Positions 51,019 to 58,341 of a stretch of 58,341 nucleotides of DNA are shown one piece after another. The notes under the pieces were generated by a model. It worked only from the letters and a program-made list of their open reading frames with translations. It did not search any database and was not told the origin of the DNA. Numbering within the stretch: position 1 is the first letter of the stretch; each line of letters opens with the position of its first letter. The stretch is from an uncultured Verrucomicrobiales bacterium (GTDB taxonomy: Bacteria; Verrucomicrobiota; Verrucomicrobiia; Verrucomicrobiales; DEV007), in NCBI GenBank assembly GCA_937891465.1, contig CALAHF010000087.1, positions 1-58,341 on the forward strand, given 5' to 3'. Made by a program: the position numbers and the translations under genes.

Positions 51019-53697
51019 GTGAACACACGCCTCACCGCCTTTTTCCTTTTGTTCCTTGTGGGTTCCGCCGAGGTCCCTGCACAGGAATCTGCTGCTTCAT
51101 CGCCGGATTTCGCGACAATCCAGCCGATGCTGGAACAGTATTGCTATAAATGCCACGACGCGGATGTGCAGAAGGGGGATTTGCGGTTGGATGTGTTTGA
51201 GTCAACGAAGGCGGTTCTGCGGGTGCGGAAGACGTGGCGGCATGTGCTGGAACAGCTGGAGACGCGGGAGATGCCGACGAAAAAGCCGCTGCCGAGTGAG
51301 GCGGAATACGAGGCGATGATCGCGTGGGTCGATCAGGCGGTGAATCAGCTGGATTGGGAAAAGATCAAAAATCCGGGGCATGTGACGATTCCACGACTCA
51401 CGAAGAGTGAATACAATCGGACGATTCGGGACTTGTTCGGGCTTGATTCGAAACCGGGAGATGTTTTCTCTGAAGACGGGGAGGGGAAGAGTGGTTTTAA
51501 CAATGATCGTGACGCGCTTTTTATCACGGCGTCGCAGATGGAGAAATATTTCGAAGCGGCGGAGAAATCGGTCGATGCGGTGATGGCGCTAAATTTGGAA
51601 CCGTTTTCCAAGAAGTTTGAGGCTGAGGAGATGTTCATGACGGAGACTAAAATAGCGAAGTCGAAGGTCGATGATGACGAGGCGCTCGGATATATTCTCA
51701 GCCGTGGGCAGATGACGTTGTATGATTCGGTCGATGTTCCGGCGGACGGATTTTACAAGTTCAGCGTGCGGGCGCGTTCCACGACGAATGGCCCGACCAG
51801 CGGCGTGATGCGGCTCAATGATGTTAAAAAAGGAGTCGCGGATATTTCCGGCTGTGAACCGGAGGTGGCTGAACTTGATGTGTTTCTGCCGAAAGGAAGC
51901 CATCAAATGGCGTGGAATATCAATTTGGAAGGGCTGCCCAAACCGGCAAAGAAGACCCCGAAGAAGCGCTATACAGTTGTGCCGAAAAATGCCGGGGACA
52001 TCATCAATCGCGAATCGAAGAAGCAGTCTCCGGTTTTCCCGGCGAGCGGTGATGAGCCGGAGGTGCTGCGGAAAAAGATTCAGCGCTGGGATGCGAATCA
52101 ATCAAATGTCCAGCGTCCCTACGAGTGGCTGCGATTGCACGGCGAAAATGGGGATCCGTCGGAGCTGAAACGATTCAACGCTTACGTTGTTGACCGTAGC
52201 CGAGTCCCGAATCAGTTGCGCACCGAAATTTCGAAAGCCCTTGAAATGACTGAAGCGGAATTCGATAACAAGGTGCTCGCGGCCAATCCGAAAAAAATGG
52301 CGGCCCGCGAGAAGCTTTTCAAAATGTCTCAGGTGGAAGTGGTCAAAGGCAAAGCGCAGCCGGGGAGTTTTGCGGTTGATTGGATTAAGGTGGACGGGCC
52401 GATTGCGGTTGGTGATGTTGAATTGGAAAAATCGGTTGCTGCGCTTTTCAGGAACAATAAAGGCAGGAAAGCTGGCGCAGCTGAGTTGATTAGGAGAGCG
52501 TTCCGACGTCCGGTTTCGGAGCCGGAACTGGCTAAGTTCCGCGCCGTTTATGATGCCTCGCGGAAAAACGGGCTGGATCACGCGGAATCGATGAAGCAGA
52601 TGCTGGTGGCGGCGTTGGTTTCGCCGAACTTCCTGTATCGAGTCGAGCTTGGTGAGGGAAAGGAATTTCAACTGGATGACTGGCAGCTGGCCTCGCGGCT
52701 GTCGTATTTCCTGTGGCAGACGATGCCTGACGACGAGCTTTTCGCCGAGGCGGCAAACGGGACCCTGCGGAAAAATCTAGGGGTACAGGTTGAGCGCCTA
52801 TTGGCGGATGAAAAGGCGAGCATTTTCTACGAAACGTTTGGCGGACAGTGGTTGGGGTATTCCCGTTTGGGAAAAACGCTCATGCCGGATTCGAAGGCAT
52901 TTAAAGAATTCAGTCCCGAACTTGCCGAGGCGATGAAGGGGGAAATTAATTGGCTTTTTGCATCGGTTTTTCGGGAAAATCGGCCGATGACGGATTTGAT
53001 CACGGCGCGCGAAACGGTGATGAACGCACAACTGGCGCGACATTACGGAATTAAGGGCGTCGCAGGGGATACGTTGCAGAAGGTGGCGCTCGAGACCGAT
53101 CAGCGCGGTGGGATTTTGGGAATGGGCTCGATCTTGACTGCGACGTCGACACCGGTGAGAACCAGCCCGGTGCTTCGTGGCGTTTTTGTGATGGAACGTC
53201 TTCTCGGAGAAGAGCCCGGTGAGCCACCTGCCGATGCTGGGGACCTTCCGGGAAATGCGGGACCGAATCGCGGCAAAACCCTGCGAGAGGAATTGGAGAT
53301 TCATCGTGATCGGGAAGACTGCGCGAGCTGCCACGATAAGATCGATCCGCTCGGGTTTGGTCTGGAAAATTTTGATGCGATTGGCCGTTACCGAACCAAA
53401 GAAGGAAGAAAAACAATCGATGCGACCGGCACTTTGCCTGATGGCACGACGTTCAAAGGCATCAACGATCTGCGGAATTATTTGTTGAATGATCGTCGCG
53501 ATGATTTCCTCCGAAACGTGACCGAGCGGCTCATGAAGTTTGCCCTCGGGCGCGATCTGAAAATGCCAGACGAAGCTGCGATTCGTGAAATTCTGAAACG
53601 CGGCGAAGCGACTGAATTTCGTGGTGCCGACTTGGTGAAATCGATTGTCGAGAGCTATCCGTTTCAGAACCAGGCAGCGGAGGTTGTGACCGATTGA
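51019..53697 (+). CDS. Secreted DUF1587/DUF1592/DUF1588-type heme protein
   Basis: Start GTG 51019 gives a signal peptide (VNTRLTAFFLLFLVGSAEV) and 892 residues; ATG 50953 is possible but adds an unrelated basic stretch. The N-terminal cytochrome-like domain has Cys42-Tyr-Lys-Cys45-His46, followed by DUF1587 (IPRLTKSEYNRTIRDLFGLD), carbohydrate-binding-like strands in the middle, DUF1592 (LIRRAFRRPVSEPELAKFRA), and DUF1588 with a second heme site Cys768-Ala-Ser-Cys771-His772. This set is a hallmark of Planctomycetes and Verrucomicrobia and is thought to act in periplasmic electron transfer linked to sugar use. Confidence 0.9.
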   Translation: MNTRLTAFFLLFLVGSAEVPAQESAASSPDFATIQPMLEQYCYKCHDADVQKGDLRLDVFESTKAVLRVRKTWRHVLEQLETREMPTKKPLPSEAEYEAMIAWVDQAVNQLDWEKIKNPGHVTIPRLTKSEYNRTIRDLFGLDSKPGDVFSEDGEGKSGFNNDRDALFITASQMEKYFEAAEKSVDAVMALNLEPFSKKFEAEEMFMTETKIAKSKVDDDEALGYILSRGQMTLYDSVDVPADGFYKFSVRARSTTNGPTSGVMRLNDVKKGVADISGCEPEVAELDVFLPKGSHQMAWNINLEGLPKPAKKTPKKRYTVVPKNAGDIINRESKKQSPVFPASGDEPEVLRKKIQRWDANQSNVQRPYEWLRLHGENGDPSELKRFNAYVVDRSRVPNQLRTEISKALEMTEAEFDNKVLAANPKKMAAREKLFKMSQVEVVKGKAQPGSFAVDWIKVDGPIAVGDVELEKSVAALFRNNKGRKAGAAELIRRAFRRPVSEPELAKFRAVYDASRKNGLDHAESMKQMLVAALVSPNFLYRVELGEGKEFQLDDWQLASRLSYFLWQTMPDDELFAEAANGTLRKNLGVQVERLLADEKASIFYETFGGQWLGYSRLGKTLMPDSKAFKEFSPELAEAMKGEINWLFASVFRENRPMTDLITARETVMNAQLARHYGIKGVAGDTLQKVALETDQRGGILGMGSILTATSTPVRTSPVLRGVFVMERLLGEEPGEPPADAGDLPGNAGPNRGKTLREELEIHRDREDCASCHDKIDPLGFGLENFDAIGRYRTKEGRKTIDATGTLPDGTTFKGINDLRNYLLNDRRDDFLRNVTERLMKFALGRDLKMPDEAAIREILKRGEATEFRGADLVKSIVESYPFQNQAAEVVTD

Positions 53698-53718
53698 TTG
53701 GTGGCGAATTGCGGCTTC

Positions 53719-54231
53719 CGGTGCCAAACTCCGACATCGCTAACGTCCGTCAGCAAACACCTCCAGAAGAACTCGCAAATACCGTCACGCACGGCATCGG
53801 AGTGATTTTCAGCATTGGTGGACTCATTTTTTTAGTGATGAAAGCAGTTGCTCACGGCACCGCTGCGGAGCCCTATCGGCTGGGCGCTGTTTCGAATCGT
53901 TTGGGGGCTTGCGATCCTTGGGTTTGTTTTAAAGGCGATTTACCTGCCGCATTTTGCGAAACCGACCTCGTTTTTGTATTTGGTGATGGGATGGCTGATC
54001 GTTTTCGCGGCCGGGGAAATTTCAGAGAATTTGTCACCACTCACCACTCACCACTCACCACTCGCCATTCGCTGGTTAGTCGCGGGCGGGTTGTGTTATT
54101 CAATAGGAATCATCTTTTTCATCCTCGATCGGATCAAATACATGCACGCTGTCTGGCATGTGTTCGTATTGGCCGGAAGCATTTGTCATTTTTTGGCAGT
54201 TTTTTATGGCGTGATCCAGACTGGGAAATGA
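53719..54231 (+). pseudogene. Broken hemolysin III (YqfA/TrhA) family gene
   Basis: From a GTG at 53719 one frame gives the normal family start (PPEELANTVTHGIGVIFSIG, then GLIFLVMKAVAHGTA). Right after this, near 53850, the homology continues in another frame with PIGWALFRIVWGLAILGFVL and on to the usual end (HAVWHVFVLAGSICHFLAVF). About 60 residues with the second and third membrane helices and the YHS/DHS block are missing at the junction, so deletion plus frameshift destroyed the gene. A heptamer repeat sits in the second part. The family is membrane-bound; intact members have seven helices. Confidence 0.8.
54035..54062 (+). repeat. Heptanucleotide tandem repeat (CACCACT)x4
   Basis: Four exact copies of CACCACT followed by a degenerate CGCCATT. 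The 7-nt unit would shift the frame with each gain or loss. Confidence 0.92.
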
Positions 54232-54240
54232 TCAGATTTT

Positions 54241-54376
54241 CGATCATACCCTGTTGATTCGTTGAACATACCCTACCAAATTGCGTCAGGGTTGACTCAT
54301 TGAATAAAAAAAACGTTATCGCGATCTGGTGGGCTTTTGACAGGCGGTATCGCCGGTCTTATTTATTATTGATTCG
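54241..54376 (+). repeat. Palindromic-unit dimer, copy 8, with long shared extension
   Basis: Units at 54241 (CGATCATACCCTGTTGATTCG) and 54263, 22 nt apart, followed by the block shared with 44130-44240. It lies directly upstream of the DapA-family gene. Confidence 0.87.
54337..54365 (+). promoter_or_regulatory. Sigma70-type promoter in repeat copy 8, upstream of the DapA-family gene
   Basis: TTGACA (54337-54342, perfect -35), 17-nt spacer, TATTTA (54360-54365). Transcription would start near 54372, leaving a leader of about 20 nt before the ATG at 54393. The spacer holds the palindrome GGCG-GTAT-CGCC, a possible operator. Confidence 0.72.
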
Positions 54377-54392
54377 TAACACTTTTTTAATC

Positions 54393-55301
54393 ATGCAGAC
54401 CACTCCCATTACTCGTGACGATTTGGCAAAATCGGTAATATCGGTTCCTCCGATGGCCCGCAATTCAGATTTAAAATTCTGTCCGGCGGAGAATAAGAAG
54501 ATCATTCGTCACATCGAAAACGGTGGAGTGACCACTCTGCTTTATGGCGGAAATGCGAATTTCTATCACATCGCGTTGAGCGAATACGAAGAAATTCTCG
54601 GTGGTTTGGCCGAGCTGGCAGGACCGGATTCGCTGATTATTCCGGCAGTCGGACCTGCTTACGGAACAATGATGGATCAGGCCGCGATCTTTGCGCAATT
54701 CGATTACCCAACGGTGATGGCGCTGCCGCAGCAGGCGTTGACGACTCCAGATGGCATTGAAATCGGGCTTCGGCATTTGGCTGAAAAAGTTGGAAAACCG
54801 ATCGTGGTTTACATTAAGCACGATGGATTTATCGAAGTGGAAAACGTGAAGCGTCTTGTCGATGACGGGCTCGTTTCGTGGATTAAATACGCCACGGTTC
54901 GGGATGATCCATCTGAAGATGCTTATCTCAGTGCCTTGGTCGATGCAGTCGATCCCAATATGATCATCAGTGGTATCGGCGAGCAACCGGCCATCATTCA
55001 CATGCGAGATTTCGGTGTGGTCGGCTTCACTGCCGGCTGCGTTTGTGTGCGTCCCGACCTGAGCCAGAAAATGCTGGTCGCGATTCAGGCTGGCAATTTT
55101 GATCGTGCGGAAGAGATTCGTAAGATCTTTCTTCCCCTCGAAGATTTGCGGAATGAGATCAATCCGGTTCGTGTTTTGCACGATGCCGTCGAACTCGCCG
55201 GAATCGGTAAAACCGGTCCCGCATTGCCCTTGCTGACTCGACTGGATGCCGATCAGCAAGTGCTGGTTAAAGCAGCTGCGGTTGCGCTGCTCAATGTGTA
55301 A
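54393..55301 (+). CDS. Dihydrodipicolinate synthase (DapA)-family aldolase
   Basis: Start ATG 54393, because the open frame upstream (from 54300) runs through the repeat and its promoter. 302 residues, normal for the family. TIM-barrel pieces: VTTLLYGGNANFYHIALSEY, IIPAVGPAYGTMMDQA and the probable Schiff-base lysine in WIKYAT (about residue 166), then IISGIGEQPAI and GVVGFTAGCVCVRPDL. The GTTG(E) loop of true DapA is altered (LYGGNA), so the substrate is probably another keto acid or sugar acid. Convergent with hflC, 10 nt apart. Confidence 0.85.
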   Translation: MQTTPITRDDLAKSVISVPPMARNSDLKFCPAENKKIIRHIENGGVTTLLYGGNANFYHIALSEYEEILGGLAELAGPDSLIIPAVGPAYGTMMDQAAIFAQFDYPTVMALPQQALTTPDGIEIGLRHLAEKVGKPIVVYIKHDGFIEVENVKRLVDDGLVSWIKYATVRDDPSEDAYLSALVDAVDPNMIISGIGEQPAIIHMRDFGVVGFTAGCVCVRPDLSQKMLVAIQAGNFDRAEEIRKIFLPLEDLRNEINPVRVLHDAVELAGIGKTGPALPLLTRLDADQQVLVKAAAVALLNV

Positions 55302-55311
55302 AGCGACTTTA

Positions 55312-56346
55312 TTACTCAACTACCCGGAGCGCGGGCGCTGCTGGTCGAGTCTGTGATTTTGCGGGCTTCGAATTCGGAGTGTCGATTCCTTTGAGCGGTT
55401 TGAATAAATCGCTGCCGGTCGATAAAATTACGGTCGTGTCGCTGGAAAGCATTTCAGGATACAGTTCCATCATTTTGATGAATTCGTAAAACTCGACGGC
55501 CTCAGGGCTTTGATTGTAGGCATTCGCATAAATCTCAGTCGCCTTCGCATCCGCAGCACCTTCGATTTCCTGAACTTCTTTGTAGGCAGTTGAGGTAATT
55601 GAAAGCAGCTCTTTCTCCATGTTTCCGAGAATTTTTGCAGCCTCTCCTTCACCTTCTGAGCGAAATCGCTCAGCGATCTGCTGACGCTCAGAAATCATCC
55701 GTTCGAAAATGCGCTCTTGAACGGACGCATTGTAGTGAATTCGCTTAAAGCGCACGTCGAGTAACTCGATCCCGAACTCGCGAAGTTTCTGGCGACTTTT
55801 CTCGAGAATTTCAGATTCCAAAACCGTCCGGCCGCTTCGAATTGGAAGCAGTTTTCCGATGGTTCCTGATTGGTCCGCTTCAGCCAGCTCTTCAGCTTGC
55901 TCAGGTTTACGATCTTTGGTTGTCCGAATCGCTTCAATCAGTTCATGCTTCGCAATTGTATTTCGGGTCTCACTGCCGAGGATGTCATCAAGCCGGGACT
56001 GAGCGCTTCTTTCATCACGGAGACGATTGAAATACTTGAGTGAATCAACAATTTGCCAGCGCGCAAACGTATCGACCGCGATGTAGGTTTTGTCTTTCGT
56101 CGGCATTTCCACGGCGCGACCGTCCCACTCCAGGACTCGCTTTTCAAAACGGTTCACCACTTGGATGAACGGTGTTTTGAACTTGAGACCTGCTTCAGTG
56201 ACGGGCTCGCCAACCGGCTTACCGAACTGAGTAATGATAACCTGCTCCTTCTCGTTAACCGTGTAAATCGAGTTCCACCCAACAAATGCGAGCGCTATAA
56301 CGATGACGCCTACGACGCATCCTGATGCTTGTTTAACTTTGCTCAT
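55312..56346 (-). CDS. hflC: HflC, band-7/SPFH membrane protease regulator
   Basis: 344 residues: N-terminal membrane helix (GCVVGVIVIALAFVGWNSIY), SPFH domain beginning VNEKEQVIITQFGKPVGEPV, and a helical coil (ISERQQIAERFRSEGEGEAA) that ends in the HflC-type region IKMMELYPEMLSSDTTVILS. With HflK it forms a periplasm-facing cage around the FtsH protease. Its ATG overlaps the hflK stop (TAATG). The tail beyond residue 320 is Pro/Lys-rich and not conserved. Confidence 0.94.
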   Translation of the reverse strand: MSKVKQASGCVVGVIVIALAFVGWNSIYTVNEKEQVIITQFGKPVGEPVTEAGLKFKTPFIQVVNRFEKRVLEWDGRAVEMPTKDKTYIAVDTFARWQIVDSLKYFNRLRDERSAQSRLDDILGSETRNTIAKHELIEAIRTTKDRKPEQAEELAEADQSGTIGKLLPIRSGRTVLESEILEKSRQKLREFGIELLDVRFKRIHYNASVQERIFERMISERQQIAERFRSEGEGEAAKILGNMEKELLSITSTAYKEVQEIEGAADAKATEIYANAYNQSPEAVEFYEFIKMMELYPEMLSSDTTVILSTGSDLFKPLKGIDTPNSKPAKSQTRPAAPALRVVE

Positions 56347-57344
56347 TATTTGGAAAGTGTTGGAGTTGCGTTTTCGTTGAGATTCAGAAGTGGCAGAATG
56401 CCGGTGGCTCCTTCATCAATGATAATTTTCTTACCCAGCTGAGGCATGACTTTCTGCATCGTTTCGAGATACAAGCGTCGTTTGGTAACTTCGGGGGCCT
56501 TCTGGTATTCGGTAAAAAGGGCGTTGAATTTTGCAGCATCACCTTCCGCTTCATTCACGCGTTGCAGGGCGTAACCTTCCGCCTCACTGATTTTCTGTTC
56601 CGCTTCACCACTCGCTTTCGGAACCACTTTGTTTGCCTCACCTAGCGAGACGTTGATTGTTTTTTCCCGATCCTGCTGGGCCTGGTTCACTTCGTTAAAG
56701 GAAGACTGAACTTTCTGTGGTGGGTTCACATTTTTGAGCTGCACCTGATCGATGCTGATTCCCATTTCGAATTTTTTAGCCAAGTCCGATAGCTTTTGTT
56801 TCGCCTCGCTTTCGATATCCTGACGACCAAAAGTGATGACCTCATCAACCGTGCGGTCTCCGACGACTTCGCGCATGACTGACTCCGACGCATCTCGCAG
56901 CGTGTCGTCCGCGTTCCGAACGTTGAAGAGATACTGCGAAGGATTTTCGATTCGATACTGAATGACCCACTCAACAAGAGCGGCATTTAAATCGCCGGTC
57001 ACCATTGATTTTTCCTCCTCCTGCTCGGTCCGCGAGCTCATTTGCGAGTAGTTTGAACCACCCGTGGTCCCGAAGCCGAATTCCTGCTTCATTTGGCGTT
57101 TCACGGCGACTTTTTCGACCGTATCGATCCAGAACGGAGCCCTGAAATGCAGGCCGTTGTCAACCGTTTTGATCTCTTTTCCAAAACGCAGAACCACGCC
57201 CTGTTCGTCTTGTTGAATGGTGTAAAACGAGGTCAGCACTGCTCCGATGAGCACAATTGCCCCGAGAATCACGGCGACCCCAACTCCGCCAAAATCAGGC
57301 GTCGGGATTTCATGGACGTCCTTTCCAATTTGAATTCGAATCAT
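56346..57344 (-). CDS. hflK: HflK, band-7/SPFH membrane protease regulator
   Basis: 332 residues: membrane helix (GVAVILGAIVLIGAVLTSFY), SPFH domain (YTIQQDEQGVVLRFGKEIKT, then VDNGLHFRAPFWIDTVEKV) and the long coiled region (NVSLGEANKVVPKASGEAEQ). It lacks the Gly-rich cytosolic extension of E. coli HflK. Partner of HflC and regulator of FtsH at the inner membrane. First gene of the hflK-hflC pair. Confidence 0.93.
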   Translation of the reverse strand: MIRIQIGKDVHEIPTPDFGGVGVAVILGAIVLIGAVLTSFYTIQQDEQGVVLRFGKEIKTVDNGLHFRAPFWIDTVEKVAVKRQMKQEFGFGTTGGSNYSQMSSRTEQEEEKSMVTGDLNAALVEWVIQYRIENPSQYLFNVRNADDTLRDASESVMREVVGDRTVDEVITFGRQDIESEAKQKLSDLAKKFEMGISIDQVQLKNVNPPQKVQSSFNEVNQAQQDREKTINVSLGEANKVVPKASGEAEQKISEAEGYALQRVNEAEGDAAKFNALFTEYQKAPEVTKRRLYLETMQKVMPQLGKKIIIDEGATGILPLLNLNENATPTLSK

Positions 57345-57517
57345 GCTCGAACCTTAGACGGAATCGAGCGCGATGCAAAATTAGAAACGGAGTTTCGCTT
57401 TGTAACGTCCGATTGTCGTCGGCGTTCATTTTTTGCAGAGTCCAGTATCTTGCTTTAAGCGGTGGTAATGATTAAAGAAACTCAGTAACCGAAAACTTTA
57501 CAATCTAAAAGGATCTC

Positions 57518-58341
57518 ATGACAATCAAAGGTCACAATCTCATCGCCAATCAATCTTCATCGGAATCGAGCGAATTTTTCTCGGCCAAAAACCCCGCGAC
57601 CGGCGAAACGCTTTCGCCGGAATTTTGCGAATCGACATCAGCTGAAATTGATCGCGCGGCCACGGCTGCAGCGGGCGTTTTCGATGCCTTTCGAAAATCC
57701 ACACCGGAAGAGCGGGCTGTATTTCTCGAAACGATTGCGGATGAAACCATGGCGCTCGGCGATGAATTCCTCGAGCGGACTCAGGCGGAAACAGGGCATC
57801 CTCGTCCGCGCTGCGAGATGGAACGGGGGAGGGCGGTTGCTCAGGCCCGCTTGTTTGCAGCATTTCTTCGCGAAGGATCGTGGGTCGATGCCCGAATTAA
57901 TTCCGCTCAGCCAGATCGCCAGCCGATGCCCGCGCCGGATGTTCGGAGTATGATGTTGCCGGTCGGGCCGATTGCCGTTTTTGGCGCGAGTAATTTTCCG
58001 ATCGCAATTTCAGTTCTAGGCTCCGACACGATTTCCGCCTTTGCCGCCGGTTGTCCTGTCATCGTGAAAGCGCATCCCGCTCATCCTGGGACGTGTGAAT
58101 TCGCTGCTCGGGCGATTTATTCTGCGATCGAAAAATGCGGACTTCCTCCAGAAATTTTCTCAATGGTCCATGGCCTCGGGCATGAAGTCGGCACGAATTT
58201 GGTTTCGCATCCAGAAATCAAAGCGGCGGCATTTACCGGATCGCTTGGCGGCGGGCGAGCGCTTTTTGATGTCGCCAATGCGCGGCCCCAGCCGATTCCG
58301 TTTTATGCTGAAATGGGCAGCGTAAATCCAATTTTCATTCT
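57518..58341 (+). CDS. Aldehyde dehydrogenase, ketoglutarate-semialdehyde type (5' part only)
   Basis: ATG 57518 follows an AGGA ribosome binding site; 274 codons are visible and the frame runs off the right edge. The NAD(P)-binding half shows VGPIAVFGASNFPIAISVLG, AAGCPVIVKAHPAHPGTCEF, AAFTGSLGGGRALFDVA and YAEMGSVNPIFI, with the catalytic Glu in the last block. These blocks fit the 2,5-dioxovalerate (alpha-ketoglutarate semialdehyde) dehydrogenase subfamily, the last step of pentose or hexarate oxidation. The catalytic Cys is beyond the window. Confidence 0.87.
   Translation, partial: MTIKGHNLIANQSSSESSEFFSAKNPATGETLSPEFCESTSAEIDRAATAAAGVFDAFRKSTPEERAVFLETIADETMALGDEFLERTQAETGHPRPRCEMERGRAVAQARLFAAFLREGSWVDARINSAQPDRQPMPAPDVRSMMLPVGPIAVFGASNFPIAISVLGSDTISAFAAGCPVIVKAHPAHPGTCEFAARAIYSAIEKCGLPPEIFSMVHGLGHEVGTNLVSHPEIKAAAFTGSLGGGRALFDVANARPQPIPFYAEMGSVNPIFI

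Noticed and set aside
53694-54257. A 187-residue intact protein after the DUF1592 gene
   Set aside because: Only the first 50 residues resemble hemolysin III; the rest is out of frame with the homology, so it is annotated as a pseudogene.
9761-54376. The 22-nt dimers as CRISPR repeats
   Set aside because: There are only two or four units per site, their sequences differ, no unique spacers of constant length separate them, and no cas genes are present.
54300-54392. N-terminal extension of the DapA-family protein
   Set aside because: These codons run through the shared repeat and the promoter -35/-10 boxes, and the family normally starts near the ATG at 54393.
1-58341. tRNA, rRNA, riboswitches, insertion sequences, replication origin
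   Set aside because: I looked for them and saw none that I could support; this is a reading by eye, not a covariance-model search.

Overview
The window looks like a chromosomal segment of a free-living member of the Verrucomicrobiota (PVC group), with roughly even GC. Evidence for this includes a DUF1592-type heme protein, a large beta-propeller protein ending in a cytochrome c domain, a Tat-exported Gfo/Idh/MocA oxidoreductase, lipase-maturation-factor and apolipoprotein N-acyltransferase genes, a MurC-MurB fusion and several pseudopilins. The assignment rests on family content alone; no rRNA or tRNA gene is present.

Layout. 1-5.8 kb (minus): an ExbD-type operon with a membrane-anchored alpha/alpha-toroid protein and two secreted helical-repeat proteins. 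5.9-7.3 kb (minus): two paralogous pseudopilins. 7.4-9.7 kb: RNase R. 9.9-12.9 kb: an ECF sigma factor, a putative membrane anti-sigma protein, a degenerate HtrA-like PDZ protein and an outer-membrane barrel. 13.0-18.4 kb: a sodium/solute symporter, a secreted esterase and a DUF4832-like protein. 18.4-23.8 kb (minus): Lnt, phosphohexomutase, a lipoprotein and an OmpA-like protein. 23.8-32.4 kb: lipase maturation factor, CAP-domain protein, M14-like peptidase, cytochrome-fused propeller and oxidoreductase. 32.5-39.4 kb: a 53-residue membrane protein, an Hsp70, a rhodanese, an acyltransferase, FolD and a glycosidase-like/GT2 fusion. 39.6-44.1 kb: a six-gene pseudopilus/inner-membrane operon resembling the I-J-K-L-M-C part of a type II secretion system. 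44.3-48.4 kb (minus): MurC-MurB fusion, a small membrane protein and a PQQ-type propeller. 48.5-58.3 kb: secreted and conserved hypothetical proteins, a sulfatase remnant, the DUF1592 protein, a broken hemolysin-III gene, a DapA-family aldolase, HflC/HflK, and a truncated aldehyde dehydrogenase.

The most striking structure is not a gene. A family of about 21-nt imperfect palindromes with core ACCCT(A/G)TTG occurs as dimers whose two units start exactly 22 nt apart. I find 11 dimers at 8 intergenic or gene-end sites and at 2 sites inside genes, where they are read in frame (lipase maturation factor and Hsp70). Two sites carry two dimers at exactly 54 nt. Two other sites share an additional block of about 100 nt that contains a near-consensus sigma70-type promoter with a palindrome in its spacer; one of these sits immediately upstream of the DapA-family gene. 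The pattern resembles a REP/BIME or palindromic-element family that invades both intergenic and coding DNA. No transposase that could mobilise it is in the window.
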